Assembly: GCF_019428685.1 (NCBI RefSeq)
Contig: NZ_CP080095.1
Location: forward strand, 3,038,001 to 3,102,000
Direction of reading: 5' to 3'
Source: Paraburkholderia edwinii
Lineage (GTDB): Bacteria; Pseudomonadota; Gammaproteobacteria; Burkholderiales; Burkholderiaceae
DNA length: 64,000 nucleotides
A program made the translations under genes and the position numbers. The notes under the pieces are model-generated. The model was given only the letters and a program-made list of their open reading frames with translations, was not told where the DNA came from and searched no databases. This document shows, piece by piece, positions 63,522 to 64,000 of the stretch (position 1 is the first letter of the stretch; every line of letters begins with the position of its first letter).

Positions 63522-64000
63522 ATGGCGAATCCGAAGCAATCCAATGAAACCAGCGGACAACGCAGCGGCAGCCCCGCTGGCCCCATCGCAATCATCGGCA
63601 CGGGCCGCATCGGCCGCGCATGGGCCATCGTTTTCGCGCGCGCGGGCTTGAACGTCAAGCTGCACGACGCGGACCGCACGATGCTCGATAACGCGGTGCC
63701 CGCGATTCGCGACAGCCTCGCCGATCTCGCGCGCTTCGACCTGATCGACGAAACGGCCGACGTGGTCGCCGCACGCATCACGCCCTGCGCAACGCTAGCC
63801 GATGCCGTGCGCGACGCCGAACTCGTGCAGGAAAACATTCCCGAACTGCTCGACGTCAAGCGCGCGATGTTCGCCGAACTCGACCGTCTGACGCGCCCCG
63901 ACGCATTGCTCGCCAGTTCGACCTCCGCCCTGCCCACCTCGACATTCACCGAATCGCTCGCCGGCCGCGCGCGCTGTTTCGTCGCGCATCCGGTCAATCC
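63522..64000 (+). CDS. 3-hydroxyacyl-CoA dehydrogenase-like protein (3' end outside window)
   Basis: At least 159 residues are seen. After a short polar start (MANPKQSNETSGQ) comes the NAD-binding motif IAIIGTGRIGRAWAIVFARAG with GxGxxG, then an Asp (LHDAD) that selects NAD. The ENIPELLDVKRAMFAELD segment and LLASSTSALPTS are family features. This type includes L-carnitine dehydrogenase and lambda-crystallin-like enzymes, which oxidise free beta-hydroxy acids. That fits the BKACE upstream. The substrate is not determined. Confidence 0.85.
   Translation, partial: MANPKQSNETSGQRSGSPAGPIAIIGTGRIGRAWAIVFARAGLNVKLHDADRTMLDNAVPAIRDSLADLARFDLIDETADVVAARITPCATLADAVRDAELVQENIPELLDVKRAMFAELDRLTRPDALLASSTSALPTSTFTESLAGRARCFVAHPVN

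Overview
The window looks like a stretch of the main chromosome of a high-GC betaproteobacterium of the family Burkholderiaceae (Paraburkholderia, Burkholderia, Trinickia or a close relative). The reasons are the GC-rich codon use, protein sequences typical of that family, and the housekeeping order cdsA-uppS-frr-pyrH-tsf-rpsB | map-glnD-pseudouridine synthase | def-ligA-zipA-smc | dapC-dapD-dapE-prmB, which I recall from Burkholderia chromosome 1. No IS element, prophage, CRISPR array or rRNA operon was seen.

Layout. 1-5.5 kb (minus strand): translation and envelope operon, transcribed from a strong promoter at about 5.45 kb through rpsB, tsf, pyrH, frr, uppS and cdsA (cdsA runs off the left edge). 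5.7-11.4 kb (plus): map, glnD and a pseudouridine synthase with a long repeat-built N-terminus. 11.4-21.5 kb (mostly minus): def, ligA, zipA, smc and a DMT-family exporter, with a secreted alpha/beta hydrolase gene in the opposite direction between zipA and ligA. 21.7-26.6 kb (plus): lysine/diaminopimelate genes dapC, dapD, dapE with an ArsC-like reductase, then prmB. 26.9-32.9 kb: cardiolipin synthase, glutathione peroxidase, an ABC-F protein (YheS type) and a CaiB-type CoA transferase. 33-38.5 kb: small hypothetical, radA, alr, lplT, thiD. 38.5-42.3 kb (minus): tightly overlapping tsaB-rimI-uracil-DNA glycosylase-DUF1853 operon. 42.4-52.9 kb: acyl-CoA binding protein, DEAD-box helicase, glyoxylate shunt genes aceA and aceB separated by a UspA protein and a LysR regulator, a gamma-glutamylcyclotransferase-like protein, an AraC regulator and a GNAT enzyme. 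53.0-53.6 kb: a duplicated tRNA-Glu/tRNA-Asp module. 54.7-64 kb (plus): an accessory catabolic cluster, gntR-SDR-BKACE-metallo-beta-lactamase hydrolase-sugar-type ABC importer-3-hydroxyacyl-CoA-dehydrogenase-like gene, cut by the right edge.

How the parts work together. The left two thirds is core information processing, cell division, cell wall and lysine metabolism. The right end is the most novel part. It combines a CUT2 (ribose-type) importer whose permease is a head-to-tail fusion of two permease domains with two dehydrogenases, a beta-keto acid cleavage enzyme and a lactonase-fold hydrolase. This suggests uptake of a small polar compound, possible ring opening, oxidation to a beta-keto acid and cleavage with acetyl-CoA to acetoacetate plus an acyl-CoA. 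The substrate cannot be read from the sequence. A perfect FadR-type operator lies between the regulator gene and the first enzyme gene.

A second theme is repeat expansion. There are intergenic minisatellites (13, 14 and 91 bp units), a 93-bp in-frame repeat in the pseudouridine synthase, and low-complexity inserts or tails in Cls, TsaB, the uracil-DNA glycosylase, the DEAD-box helicase and the AraC regulator.
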